From assembly GCF_002305875.1 (NCBI RefSeq), contig NZ_CP022098.1, positions 12,214,001-12,278,000 on the forward strand: DNA of 64,000 nucleotides. The letters run 5' to 3'. Shown here in pieces: positions 34,389-41,843 of this stretch. The position numbers and the translations under genes were made by a program. This stretch comes from Cystobacter fuscus. GTDB lineage: Bacteria > Myxococcota > Myxococcia > Myxococcales > Myxococcaceae. Numbering within the stretch: the stretch's first letter is position 1; the number at the start of each line of letters is the position of its first letter. The notes beneath the pieces are model-generated. The model saw only the letters and a list, made by a program, of their open reading frames with translations. It did not search any database and was not told where the DNA came from.

Positions 34389-35786
34389 TCACACCACCGC
34401 GAGCGGCTCGGTCCCGGCGTCCAGCACCTCGCGCAGGCGCCGCAGGCCCCGCTCCAGTTGCGCGCGCGTGCGCGGAGTGCCGATGCACACGCGCACCGCC
34501 GCGGGCACCAGCCCCGGCCCCACGCCGAACAGGTCCGCGCTCGTCACCGACACCCCGTGCCGCCGCGCCTGCGCGGTGAACGCCTCGCTGCGCCGCCCCT
34601 CGGGCAGCCCGAGCCACAGGTGGTAGAGCGGCACCGACTCCTGGCAGCGCACCCCCGCCCCGAGCACCGCGCGCGCCAGCGCCTGACGCTCGCCCGCCTC
34701 GCGCCGCTGGGCCACCACGAGCGCGTCCGCCGTGCCCTCCTCCACCCAGCGCGAGAGCACCTCGGCCATGAGCGGCGTCGTCATCAGCGAGGCCAGGCCC
34801 ACCTCCTCGGCAAGCCGCTCGCAGCGCGCCCGTGCCGGCCCCACCAGGTAGCCGATGCGCAGCCCCGGCGTGAGCAGCTTGCTCACCCCGGCGATGAAGT
34901 AGCTCGACTCGGGCAGGAAGCACGCGAGCGGCGGCGGGCGCACCGAGGGCAGGAGCCCATACGAGTCGTCCTCCAGCACCAGCACCCCATGGCGGCGCGC
35001 CACCTCGGCCACCTCGCGCCGCCGCGCCTCGGACATCACCGCGCCCGTGGGGTTGTGGCACGTGGGCTGGAGGTAGAGCAGGCGCACCGGGCCCGCGCGG
35101 CACGCCGCCTCCAGCGCGTCCGGCAGGAGTCCGTCCGCGTCCAGCGCCAGCCCCTGAATCCTCAGTTGGAAGCGCCGCGCGAGCACCTTGATGCCCGGGT
35201 AGGTGAGCGCCTCGGTGGCGAGCACGTCGCCGGGCTGGGTGAGCGCCGCCAGCGCCACCTCCATGGCGTGCTGGCCTCCCGCGCACACCACCACCTGCTC
35301 GGGCCGGGCCGACAGGCCGAAGCGCCCCGCCCACGCCGCGCCCGCCTCGCGGTGCTTGAGCGCCCCCGCCGCCGGCTGGTAGGCGAGCAGCTCCGCCAGC
35401 CGGGGCGAGCGACCCAGCTCCTCCAGCGACGCGCGCAATGCCTGGCTCGCCGGGTCTCCCTCGGGCGTCGCGGGCGCGTTGATGCTCAGCTCCACCACCG
35501 AGCCCTCGTCCGCTTCGCGCGCCTCGGGCGGCGTGGGCATGTGCGTGGGCGCGGCCTTGTCCCGCACGTAGGTGCCCCGGCCCACCTCGCCCCGCACCAG
35601 GCCCCGCTTCTCCGCCTCGCCATAGGCGCGCGTCACCGTGCCCACGGTGACGCCCAGCCGCTCGGCCAGCTCCCGGTGCGTGGGCAGGCGCGTGCCCGGC
35701 AGGAGCCGCCCGGCGTCGCGATCCTCGGCCAGCGCGTCCGCGATCACCCGGTACAGCGGCCCCCGACGCCCCTCGAGCCTCGGCAT
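34389..35786 (-). CDS. MocR/PdxR-type GntR-aminotransferase regulator
   Basis: 465 residues from ATG 35786. N-terminal winged helix of the GntR family (1-75: LPTHRELAERLGVTVGTVTR, GLVRGEVGRGTYV), linker, then an aminotransferase-fold domain (about 100-460). PLP residues are visible: HNPTG (244-248), LEDDSYG, and Schiff-base Lys K303 in VSKLLTPGLRIGYL. MocR proteins use the aminotransferase fold as a PLP-dependent sensor. The gene is divergent from ilvE, with an inverted repeat between them, so I infer control of that aminotransferase. Confidence 0.9.
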   Translation of the reverse strand: MPRLEGRRGPLYRVIADALAEDRDAGRLLPGTRLPTHRELAERLGVTVGTVTRAYGEAEKRGLVRGEVGRGTYVRDKAAPTHMPTPPEAREADEGSVVELSINAPATPEGDPASQALRASLEELGRSPRLAELLAYQPAAGALKHREAGAAWAGRFGLSARPEQVVVCAGGQHAMEVALAALTQPGDVLATEALTYPGIKVLARRFQLRIQGLALDADGLLPDALEAACRAGPVRLLYLQPTCHNPTGAVMSEARRREVAEVARRHGVLVLEDDSYGLLPSVRPPPLACFLPESSYFIAGVSKLLTPGLRIGYLVGPARARCERLAEEVGLASLMTTPLMAEVLSRWVEEGTADALVVAQRREAGERQALARAVLGAGVRCQESVPLYHLWLGLPEGRRSEAFTAQARRHGVSVTSADLFGVGPGLVPAAVRVCIGTPRTRAQLERGLRRLREVLDAGTEPLAVV

Positions 35787-35801
35787 CCAGCTTGTCTCGG
35801 T

Positions 35802-35850
35802 GACAATCGGTACACTTGACGAAGATTGGAGTCCCACGTAATCGATTGTC
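35802..35850. promoter_or_regulatory. Inverted repeat operator between mocR and ilvE
   Basis: Perfect half-sites GACAATCG (35802-35809) and CGATTGTC (35843-35850), 33 bases apart. They flank the predicted ilvE promoter, the right one touching its -10. Spaced half-sites are usual for MocR dimers. Confidence 0.5.
35816..35844 (+). promoter_or_regulatory. Predicted ilvE promoter
   Basis: TTGACG (35816-35821), 17 bases, TAATCG (35839-35844). The 80-base leader to the ATG holds GAGGAG. Confidence 0.5.
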
Positions 35851-35924
35851 TCGATTCCGGCGCAACTTGTCACGAAATTGCGTCGGAACCGTCCCCGCCC
35901 CCCTACAGCCAGAGGAGCCGCAGC

Positions 35925-36995
35925 ATGATGCCCATCGAGGTCCAGCGAGCCGCCGTCCTGAAGCCCAAGCCCGCCGCCACGGACGTGCTGGGCTTCGGCA
36001 AGTACTTCACCGACCACATGTTCCGGATGGACTACGCGCCGGAGCGCGGGTGGCACCAGGCGCGCATCGTGCCGTACGGGCCGCTGGGGTTGGATCCGGG
36101 CGCGGCGGCGTTGCACTACGCGCAGTCGGTGTTCGACGGGGCGAAGGTGTTCCGGGGCCGGGATGGGAAGCTGCGGGCGTTCCGGCTGATGGATCACTGC
36201 GCGCGTCTGGCGGCGAGCGCCGAGCGGCTGAGCATGGCGGTGGTGCCACCGGAGCTGGCGCGCGAGTCCATCGAGGCGCTGGTGAAGGAGGAGGCGGCGT
36301 GGGTGCCGAGCGCGCCGGGCACGTCGCTGTACGTGCGGCCGGTGGTGATCGCCTCGGAGGCGTTCCTCGGGGTGAGGCCGGCGGACAAGTACATCTTCTT
36401 CGCCATCCTCAGCCCGGTGGGCAACTACTTCAGCAACGGGGCGGAGCCGGTGCGCATCTGGGTGGAGCAGCGGCACACGCGCGCGGCGCCCGGGGGCCTG
36501 GGCGGGGCGAAGGCGGCGGCCAACTACGCGGCGAGCCTCCAGGCGTCGGTGGAGGCCAAGAAGCGCGGCTATGCGCAGGTGCTGTGGCTGGACGCGCTGG
36601 AGCACCGCTACATCGAGGAGGTGGGAACGATGAACCTCTTCGTGCGCATCGGGGAGGAGATTGTCACCCCGCCCCTGGATGGGACGTTCCTGCCGGGCAT
36701 CACGCGGGAGAGCGCGCTGACGCTCCTGCGCGACTGGGGCATGAAGGTGAGCGAGCGCAAGCTGTCCATCGACGAGCTGCGCGAGGCGCACCGCGAGGGG
36801 GCGTTGCACGAGGTGTTCGGCACGGGGACGGCGGCGGTGATCTCTCCGGTGGGCGGACTGGGCTTCGAGGAGGGCGAGCTGAAGATCGGCCAGGGCCGGG
36901 TGGGCGAGGTGTCCCAGCGGCTGTACGACGCGCTCACCGGAATCCAGTACGGCACGCAGCCGGACCGGCACGGGTGGATGACGGTCATCGCGTAG
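35925..36995 (+). CDS. ilvE: Branched-chain amino acid aminotransferase (class IV)
   Basis: 356 residues from ATG 35925, seven bases after GAGGAG. Class IV (D-alanine-type fold) aminotransferase: GKYFTDHMFRMDYAPERGWH start typical of the eukaryote-like BCAT branch, SVFDGAKVFRGRDGKLRAFR, YVRPVVIAS, PLP Lys K196 in GLGGAKAAANYAAS (usual form GGNY), IEEVGTMNLFV, and the phosphate-binding GTGTAAVISPVG. It interconverts Val/Leu/Ile and their 2-oxoacids using 2-oxoglutarate/glutamate. Cytosolic. The next gene, 37 bp downstream, acts later in valine breakdown, so the pair likely form an operon under the MocR regulator. Confidence 0.93.
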   Translation: MMPIEVQRAAVLKPKPAATDVLGFGKYFTDHMFRMDYAPERGWHQARIVPYGPLGLDPGAAALHYAQSVFDGAKVFRGRDGKLRAFRLMDHCARLAASAERLSMAVVPPELARESIEALVKEEAAWVPSAPGTSLYVRPVVIASEAFLGVRPADKYIFFAILSPVGNYFSNGAEPVRIWVEQRHTRAAPGGLGGAKAAANYAASLQASVEAKKRGYAQVLWLDALEHRYIEEVGTMNLFVRIGEEIVTPPLDGTFLPGITRESALTLLRDWGMKVSERKLSIDELREAHREGALHEVFGTGTAAVISPVGGLGFEEGELKIGQGRVGEVSQRLYDALTGIQYGTQPDRHGWMTVIA

Positions 36996-37032
36996 GACTC
37001 CGGAGGGCCCCGGGGCGTGCTATCCCCGGGGC

Positions 37033-38094
37033 ATGAATCCGGACGTGCTGCTGGAGACGCGCGGGCCGCTGGCCCTGGTGACCCTCAACCGCCCCAAGGC
37101 GCACAACGCGCTCGACCTGGGGATGATCCGCGCGCTGCACCCGGCGCTCGAGGAGTGGGCGGGGCGCCCCGAAGTGAAGGCGGTGGTGGTGCGCGGCGCG
37201 GGCGGCCGGGCCTTCTGCGCGGGCGGGGACGTGCGGGCCGTGGCCGGCACGCTGGACACGCCCGTGCCCGGGGAGCAGGAGCCGTTCTCGCGCGCCTTCT
37301 TCCGCGAGGAGTACCGGCTCAACCAGCTCATCCACCACTACCCCAAGCCCTACGTGGCGCTGGTGGATGGCATCTGCATGGGCGGGGGGCTGGGGCTGAG
37401 CCGGCATGGCTCGCACCGCGTCGTCACCGAGCGGCTGCTGCTGGCCATGCCGGAGACGGGCATCGGCTTGTTTCCCGACGTGGGCGGCGGCTGGTTCCTG
37501 CCACGCTTTCCGGGCGAGTCGGGCACGTACCTGGGACTGACGGGAAACCGGTGCGGCGCGGCGGACGCGCTGTGGCTCGGGTACGCGACTCAGCGCGTGA
37601 AGCATGATCGGCTGGACGCCGTGGTGGACGCGCTCGCGGCGGCGGACTGGGGCGGCGGGTCAGCGCACGCGGTCGTCTCCCGGGTGCTGTCGGACTTCAC
37701 CTCGGAGCCAGGGCCCTCGCCGCTCGCGGCCCACGCGGGGGAGATCGACCGGTGCTTCGCGGGCAACCGGGTGGAGGAGATCCTCGAGGCGCTCGCGGCC
37801 GAGGGCACGCCGTGGGCGGAGGAGACGCGCGCCACGCTCGGGCGCATGTCGCCCACGAGCCTCAAGGTGACGCTGCGCCAGCTGCGGCTCGGCCGGGGCA
37901 TGTCCTACGACGAGGTGGCGGCGATGGAGTACCGGCTGAGCCAGCGCTTCATGTCCCAGCCGGACTTCCGCGAGGGCATCCGCGCGGTGCTCGTGGACAA
38001 GGATCAGAAGCCCCAGTGGAACCCATCCACGCTCGCCGAGGTGCGGGACGAGGACGTAGAGGCGTTCTTCGCGCCGCTCGCGCCGGGGGAGTGA
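37033..38094 (+). CDS. 3-hydroxyisobutyryl-CoA hydrolase / enoyl-CoA hydratase family
   Basis: 353 residues. Crotonase fold with HIBCH features: LVTLNRPKAHNALDLGMIRA, RAFCAGGDVRAVAG (oxyanion loop), ICMGGGLGLSRHGSHRVVTE, MPETGIGLFPDVGGGWFLPR with the catalytic Glu and Asp, and a C-terminal ECH_2 extension (ADALWLGYATQRV, SPTSLKVTLRQLRLG, FREGIRAVLVDKDQKPQWNP). The length fits HIBCH, not a plain hydratase (about 260). It frees 3-hydroxyisobutyrate from its CoA ester in valine catabolism. Neighbour of ilvE. Confidence 0.9.
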   Translation: MNPDVLLETRGPLALVTLNRPKAHNALDLGMIRALHPALEEWAGRPEVKAVVVRGAGGRAFCAGGDVRAVAGTLDTPVPGEQEPFSRAFFREEYRLNQLIHHYPKPYVALVDGICMGGGLGLSRHGSHRVVTERLLLAMPETGIGLFPDVGGGWFLPRFPGESGTYLGLTGNRCGAADALWLGYATQRVKHDRLDAVVDALAAADWGGGSAHAVVSRVLSDFTSEPGPSPLAAHAGEIDRCFAGNRVEEILEALAAEGTPWAEETRATLGRMSPTSLKVTLRQLRLGRGMSYDEVAAMEYRLSQRFMSQPDFREGIRAVLVDKDQKPQWNPSTLAEVRDEDVEAFFAPLAPGE

Positions 38095-38099
38095 GCCCC

Positions 38100-38573
38100 T
38101 CAGTAGCCGAGATCGAGGTCCTGGGCCTCGGCGGCCAATTCCTTCAGGACCTGCTCCTGACGCCGCTCTTCCTCGCGTTTGAAGGCGAGCAGGTCCTCGA
38201 AGCGGATGCGGCGGTGGGTGCCCGTCTTGTGGAAGGGGATCTTCCCCTGGTCGAGCAGGCCGATGAGGTAGGGCCGCGACACGTTGAGCAGATTGGCGGC
38301 TTCCTGGGTCGTGAGTTCCGCATGGATGGGAACGAGGGTCACCGCGTTCCCCCGCGCCATCTGCTCCAGCACCCGGACGAGCAACACGAGAGCCCCCCGA
38401 GGAACGGACACGGCTTCCTTCACCCGGGGATCCTCGGGCCGTAGCGTCACGTGGGAAGCGCCTCGCTTGGACGCCTTGAGCAAGGGGGAGAGGAGCCGGA
38501 CCGCTTGTGCGGCCTCCTGGGCCTCGGCCTCACTGGGAGGCACCACATCCATCAAATCCAGCGCGGTTCCCAT
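38100..38573 (-). CDS. Excisionase-type HTH antitoxin
   Basis: 157 residues from ATG 38573. N-terminal region with EAEAQEAAQAVRLLSPLLKA, middle VPRGALVLLVRVLEQMARGN, then the excisionase/MerR-like HTH (about 100-140: LTTQEAANLLNVSRPYLIGL, LDQGKIPFHKTGTHRRIRFE). This is the antitoxin family usually found beside PIN toxins of the type encoded at 38797. It binds its own promoter and neutralises the toxin. Here it is divergent from the toxin gene, whereas the common order is same-strand antitoxin then toxin. Confidence 0.82.
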   Translation of the reverse strand: MGTALDLMDVVPPSEAEAQEAAQAVRLLSPLLKASKRGASHVTLRPEDPRVKEAVSVPRGALVLLVRVLEQMARGNAVTLVPIHAELTTQEAANLLNVSRPYLIGLLDQGKIPFHKTGTHRRIRFEDLLAFKREEERRQEQVLKELAAEAQDLDLGY

Positions 38574-38759
38574 CTCGCCACTCCCTTGGCATCGGCTCGT
38601 TTCCGCCGCTGGGGTCCGTCTGGCACCCCACCGCAATATTCGCAGCAATCGAAACAAACGCAACGGCACGCCGAATCGGAGCAGGTGACGACCAGCGAGC
38701 AAGCAAACCATCATGTCCACGGGCCTGGACAGCAGTGCCTCCCCTGTATTACGGGAAAA

Positions 38760-38771
38760 GTCACCTGTGAC
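38760..38771. promoter_or_regulatory. Small palindrome between antitoxin and PIN toxin
   Basis: GTCAC-CT-GTGAC, 26 bases before the toxin ATG, in an unusually AT-rich 223-bp divergent region. A candidate antitoxin-binding operator. Confidence 0.4.
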
Positions 38772-38796
38772 CTTACTACTTGGCGGGTCCATCCAC

Positions 38797-39363
38797 ATGC
38801 CGTTCATCGTCTTGTATGACGCGTGTGTCCTCCACCCGGCCCCTCTCCGAGATCTGCTCGTACGACTGGGGCTGTCCGGTCTCTGCCAGGCGAAGTGGAC
38901 GCGGCGGATCCTGGACGAATGTTTCCGTGGCATCGCGCGGCGGCGTCCTGACCTGGACCCCGGCCGGCTCGCACGAAGCCGACAACTGTTGGAAACCGCC
39001 ATTCCCGACGTGAATGTGGAGGGGTATGAGGACCTCATCGAGAGCATCCACGGCCTGCCCGATGTGGACGACCGTCATGTCGTCGCCGCGGCCATCCGGT
39101 GTGGTGCCCAGGTCATCGTCACCTCCAACCTCAAGGACTTCCCCTCCCCCGTCCTCGACCGTTACGGCATGGAGGCGCAACATCCCGACGACTTCGTCCG
39201 GAATCTCATCGGCTTGGATGAAGCCACGGTCGTCCAGATCATCCGGGCACAAGCCGCGATCTTGAGCGCGCCCCCGAGAACCCCCGCCGACATCCTGGAG
39301 CGACTCCACGACAATGGCCTGTCCGTCTCGGTCGCCAGACTCAAGCAACTGCTCGGTGTCTGA
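38797..39363 (+). CDS. PIN-domain toxin (VapC-like RNase)
   Basis: 188 residues from ATG 38797. PIN motifs: first Asp in MPFIVLYDACVLHPAPLRDL, Glu in RRILDECFRGI, and the DVDDRHVVAAAIRCGAQVIV block giving the third and fourth acids, with VTSNLKDFP after. The C-terminal extension (EAQHPDDFVRNLIGL, TPADILERLHDNGLSVSVAR) fits the long myxobacterial/proteobacterial PIN_3 subgroup. It cleaves RNA and is held in check by the excisionase-like antitoxin encoded divergently. Confidence 0.85.
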   Translation: MPFIVLYDACVLHPAPLRDLLVRLGLSGLCQAKWTRRILDECFRGIARRRPDLDPGRLARSRQLLETAIPDVNVEGYEDLIESIHGLPDVDDRHVVAAAIRCGAQVIVTSNLKDFPSPVLDRYGMEAQHPDDFVRNLIGLDEATVVQIIRAQAAILSAPPRTPADILERLHDNGLSVSVARLKQLLGV

Positions 39364-39443
39364 CCGCGGCTCCGTGACAAAGCGCGTTACACGACGGGAA
39401 TCCGCGCGGCGGGGCCGCCCCGGGTAGGCTGCGCCGCACCTTC

Positions 39444-40727
39444 ATGGACACCGCTTCTCCCTCCCTGCGCAGCGTGCTCGCGCTGCTGCGGCGCAATGCC
39501 GACTACCGCCGCCTCTTCCTCGCCACCGTCGTGTCGATGCTCGGCGACTGGTTCGCCTTCGTGGCCATCAGCGGCTTCGTCACCGAGACCACCGGCCACC
39601 TGAGCGCCTCGGCCGCCGTCTACGCCGCCAGCGTCCTGCCGGCGAGCCTCCTGTCCCCCTTCGCCGGCCTGCTCGCCGACCGCATGGACCGACAGCGCCT
39701 CATGGTCACCGTGGACCTGGTGCGCGTCCTTCCCGCGCTCGGCATGCTCGCCGCCCTCTTCTGGCGCGCCCCCCTCCTCGCGATCCTGTGCGTCGCCCTG
39801 CTCGCCGCGCTCTCCGCCTTCTTCGACCCCGTCGCCGAGGCCTCCGTCCCCAACGTCGTCTCCCCCGAGGAGCTCCCCGTCGCCCAGGCCGCGCTCGGCA
39901 GCGTCTGGGGCAGCATGCTCTTCGTCGGCGCCGCGCTCGGCGGCCTCGCCACGCTCGCCTTCGGCCGCCACGTGAGCATCCTCCTCAACGCCGCCACCTT
40001 CCTGCTCTCCGCCTGGCTCGTGCGCGGCATCCGCCGCTCCTTCCAGCGTCCCCCCTCCAGCGCCGTCACCTCGACCGCCGCCGACACCGGCACCTGGCGC
40101 CAGCTCCACGAGGCCTGGACGTTCGCCCGCAGCCACCCCATCTCCCTCTCTCTACTCACCACCAAGGTGGGCGTGGGTCTGGGCAATGGACTCGTGGGGC
40201 TCTTGCCCGCGTTCGCCGCGCGCAACTTCGGCTCCGGAGACGAGGGTGTGGGGCTGCTCCTGTCCGCGCGCGGCCTGGGCGCGTTGATCGGCCCCTTCCT
40301 CGGCCAGCGCTGGGTGCGCCGGGATGATCGCCGCCTGTTCCTCGCGTGCGGCGTCTCGATGATCACCTACGGGCTCGCCTATCTCCTGCTGCCCGCCGCC
40401 CCCTCGCTCCTGCTCGCCGCGGGGTGCGTGCTGCTCGCGCACCTGGGCGGCGGCGCGCAGTGGACGCTCTCCACCTATGGCCTCCAGGTGTCCACGCCGG
40501 ACCGGCTGCGCGGGCGCATCATGGGCCTGGACTTCGGCCTCGCCACCCTGGGCATCGGCGTGTCCTCGCTCGCCGCCAGCGTCGCCGCCGAGGGCGTGGG
40601 CCTCACCCGCGCCGCCTGGGGACTCGCCGGAGCGTCCCTGCTCTACGGCACCCTCTGGCTGTGGAAGACCCGCCCGTTGTGGCGCGGACGGCCCGACGTG
40701 CTCGCCACCTCCCGCCCCCAGGAGTGA
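39444..40727 (+). CDS. MFS exporter (EntS/MFS_3-like)
   Basis: 427 residues, 12 membrane helices. LLRRNADYRRLFLATVVSML at the start and FAGLLADRMDRQRLMVTVDL (the MFS motif A, DRxxR) between helices 2 and 3 are typical of the MFS_3 group that includes siderophore and drug exporters. The second half repeats the pattern (LIGPFLGQRWVRRDDRRLFL; VSTPDRLRGRIMGLDFGLAT). Substrate unknown. Followed by a strong terminator hairpin. Confidence 0.88.
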   Translation: MDTASPSLRSVLALLRRNADYRRLFLATVVSMLGDWFAFVAISGFVTETTGHLSASAAVYAASVLPASLLSPFAGLLADRMDRQRLMVTVDLVRVLPALGMLAALFWRAPLLAILCVALLAALSAFFDPVAEASVPNVVSPEELPVAQAALGSVWGSMLFVGAALGGLATLAFGRHVSILLNAATFLLSAWLVRGIRRSFQRPPSSAVTSTAADTGTWRQLHEAWTFARSHPISLSLLTTKVGVGLGNGLVGLLPAFAARNFGSGDEGVGLLLSARGLGALIGPFLGQRWVRRDDRRLFLACGVSMITYGLAYLLLPAAPSLLLAAGCVLLAHLGGGAQWTLSTYGLQVSTPDRLRGRIMGLDFGLATLGIGVSSLAASVAAEGVGLTRAAWGLAGASLLYGTLWLWKTRPLWRGRPDVLATSRPQE

Positions 40728-40743
40728 ACGGGCGCATGAACGC

Positions 40744-40784
40744 ACCGAGGGGGCTGGAGCGCATGTGGCTCCAACCCCCTCGGT
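40744..40784. terminator. Bidirectional hairpin terminator
   Basis: A 17-bp stem with one mismatch (left ACCGAGGGGG then TGGAGC, right GCTCCA then CCCCCTCGGT) and a 7-base loop, midway between convergent genes ending at 40727 and 40805. It likely serves both. Confidence 0.75.
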
Positions 40785-40804
40785 GAACTTCCGTCAACTC
40801 AGGC

Positions 40805-41323
40805 TCAAGGCGTCTGCGCGGGAGGAGCCTCGGCGGGCGCGCCCTCCTGCTGAGGAGCCACCCGGTAGCCCTGGCGCGGCGGCATGTAGTCCAGGCGCCC
40901 GCTGCCCCGGTTGTCGCCGCCGTAGCCCTCGGCGCAGGTGTACTCCACCGTGCGCGAGCTGATCAGGAAGGGCACCAGCGTGGAGAACCCCGCCGCACAG
41001 GAGGCACTGGCGAGAGTATTCAGGTAGGGATCGTTGGAGGAACCACCGCACACCAGTCCGCCCACGATGCCGCCCGCGATCCCCAGGCCCGCGTTGATGA
41101 GCCAGTCCGTGCCACTCAGCTTGCTCTCCACCGTCGACAGGCTCTCGCACTCGCGCCCCGCGGGGCCGGAGAGCGGCACGAGGCCACCAATCGTGAACCA
41201 CTGGCGATCCGTGTACGCGGGCCCATCGGGCCGGGCCTGACTGACGACCTTCGTGGTGTAGCAGCCCACCTGGCTCGTCATCACGGCAACCACGGCGACC
41301 ACGGTTCCAAGACGCTTCGACAT
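40805..41323 (-). CDS. Bor-like lipoprotein
   Basis: 172 residues from ATG 41323, with GAGGGGGAA upstream. The signal peptide ends at VGC (Cys21). CYTTKVVSQARPDG, QWFTIGGLVPLSGPAGRECE, and STVESKLSGTDWLINAGLGI then VGGLVC match the core of Bor-type outer-membrane lipoproteins (lambda Bor raises serum survival). A second part, with a Cys pair and a Pro/Gln-rich tail, is longer than Bor (about 97). Role here unknown. It lies between mrpB and the MFS gene, on the mrp strand. Confidence 0.7.
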   Translation of the reverse strand: MSKRLGTVVAVVAVMTSQVGCYTTKVVSQARPDGPAYTDRQWFTIGGLVPLSGPAGRECESLSTVESKLSGTDWLINAGLGIAGGIVGGLVCGGSSNDPYLNTLASASCAAGFSTLVPFLISSRTVEYTCAEGYGGDNRGSGRLDYMPPRQGYRVAPQQEGAPAEAPPAQTP

Positions 41324-41411
41324 CGTGTGTTCCCCCTCGGGATTAGGAGTGCGGTGCAATCGCGCACGGGCACCCCGGACGGGAGGCTTAATTGAATATT
41401 CACGCCACGCG

Positions 41412-41843
41412 CTACCCCCTCCGGTGGGATTGCGCCACCAGCCCATCGATGGCCGTCACGATGAAGCCCATGACCACCAGGAAGATGCCCGCGTCGAAGA
41501 GGACGGAGGTGTGGAACTCCAGCGTGCCGAAGTGCGTCACGACTCCGCCCGGGCGCGGGTAGTGCGTCACCGGCGCGGCTCCCCACACGAGCGGCCCGAA
41601 GGCCACGCCCAACAACAGCAGCAGGCCCACGCCGGCCACCTGGGGCGCGTAGCGCACGCCGGGCAGACGCCGCGCCTCCTGCCTCCCGCTCGCCACGTAC
41701 TGCAACAGCACCGCGAGCGCCCCCAGCACGCCCGCGCCGAAGCTGTCCCCCGCCTCCACGTAGCCCTTGAGCCACACCGCCACCGCCACCACCAGCGCGG
41801 GCAGCAACACCACCCGGGACGTGGAGGGGATGAAGGACTTCAT
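41412..41843 (-). CDS. mrpB: Mrp antiporter subunit B
   Basis: 143 residues, overlapping the mrpA stop by four bases (ATGA). Four membrane segments. GYVEAGDSFGAGVLGALAVL (usual form GHxxPGGGFxGG, here altered but aligned) and the FHTSVLFDAGIFLVVMGFIV segment are typical of MnhB. In the usual operon mrpC follows at once; here an 11-kb block intervenes. Confidence 0.92.
   Translation of the reverse strand: MKSFIPSTSRVVLLPALVVAVAVWLKGYVEAGDSFGAGVLGALAVLLQYVASGRQEARRLPGVRYAPQVAGVGLLLLLGVAFGPLVWGAAPVTHYPRPGGVVTHFGTLEFHTSVLFDAGIFLVVMGFIVTAIDGLVAQSHRRG

Noticed and set aside
32463..35819. A 1118-codon plus-strand frame
   Set aside because: Antisense to the histidine kinase and MocR genes, both of which have full domain structure on the minus strand.
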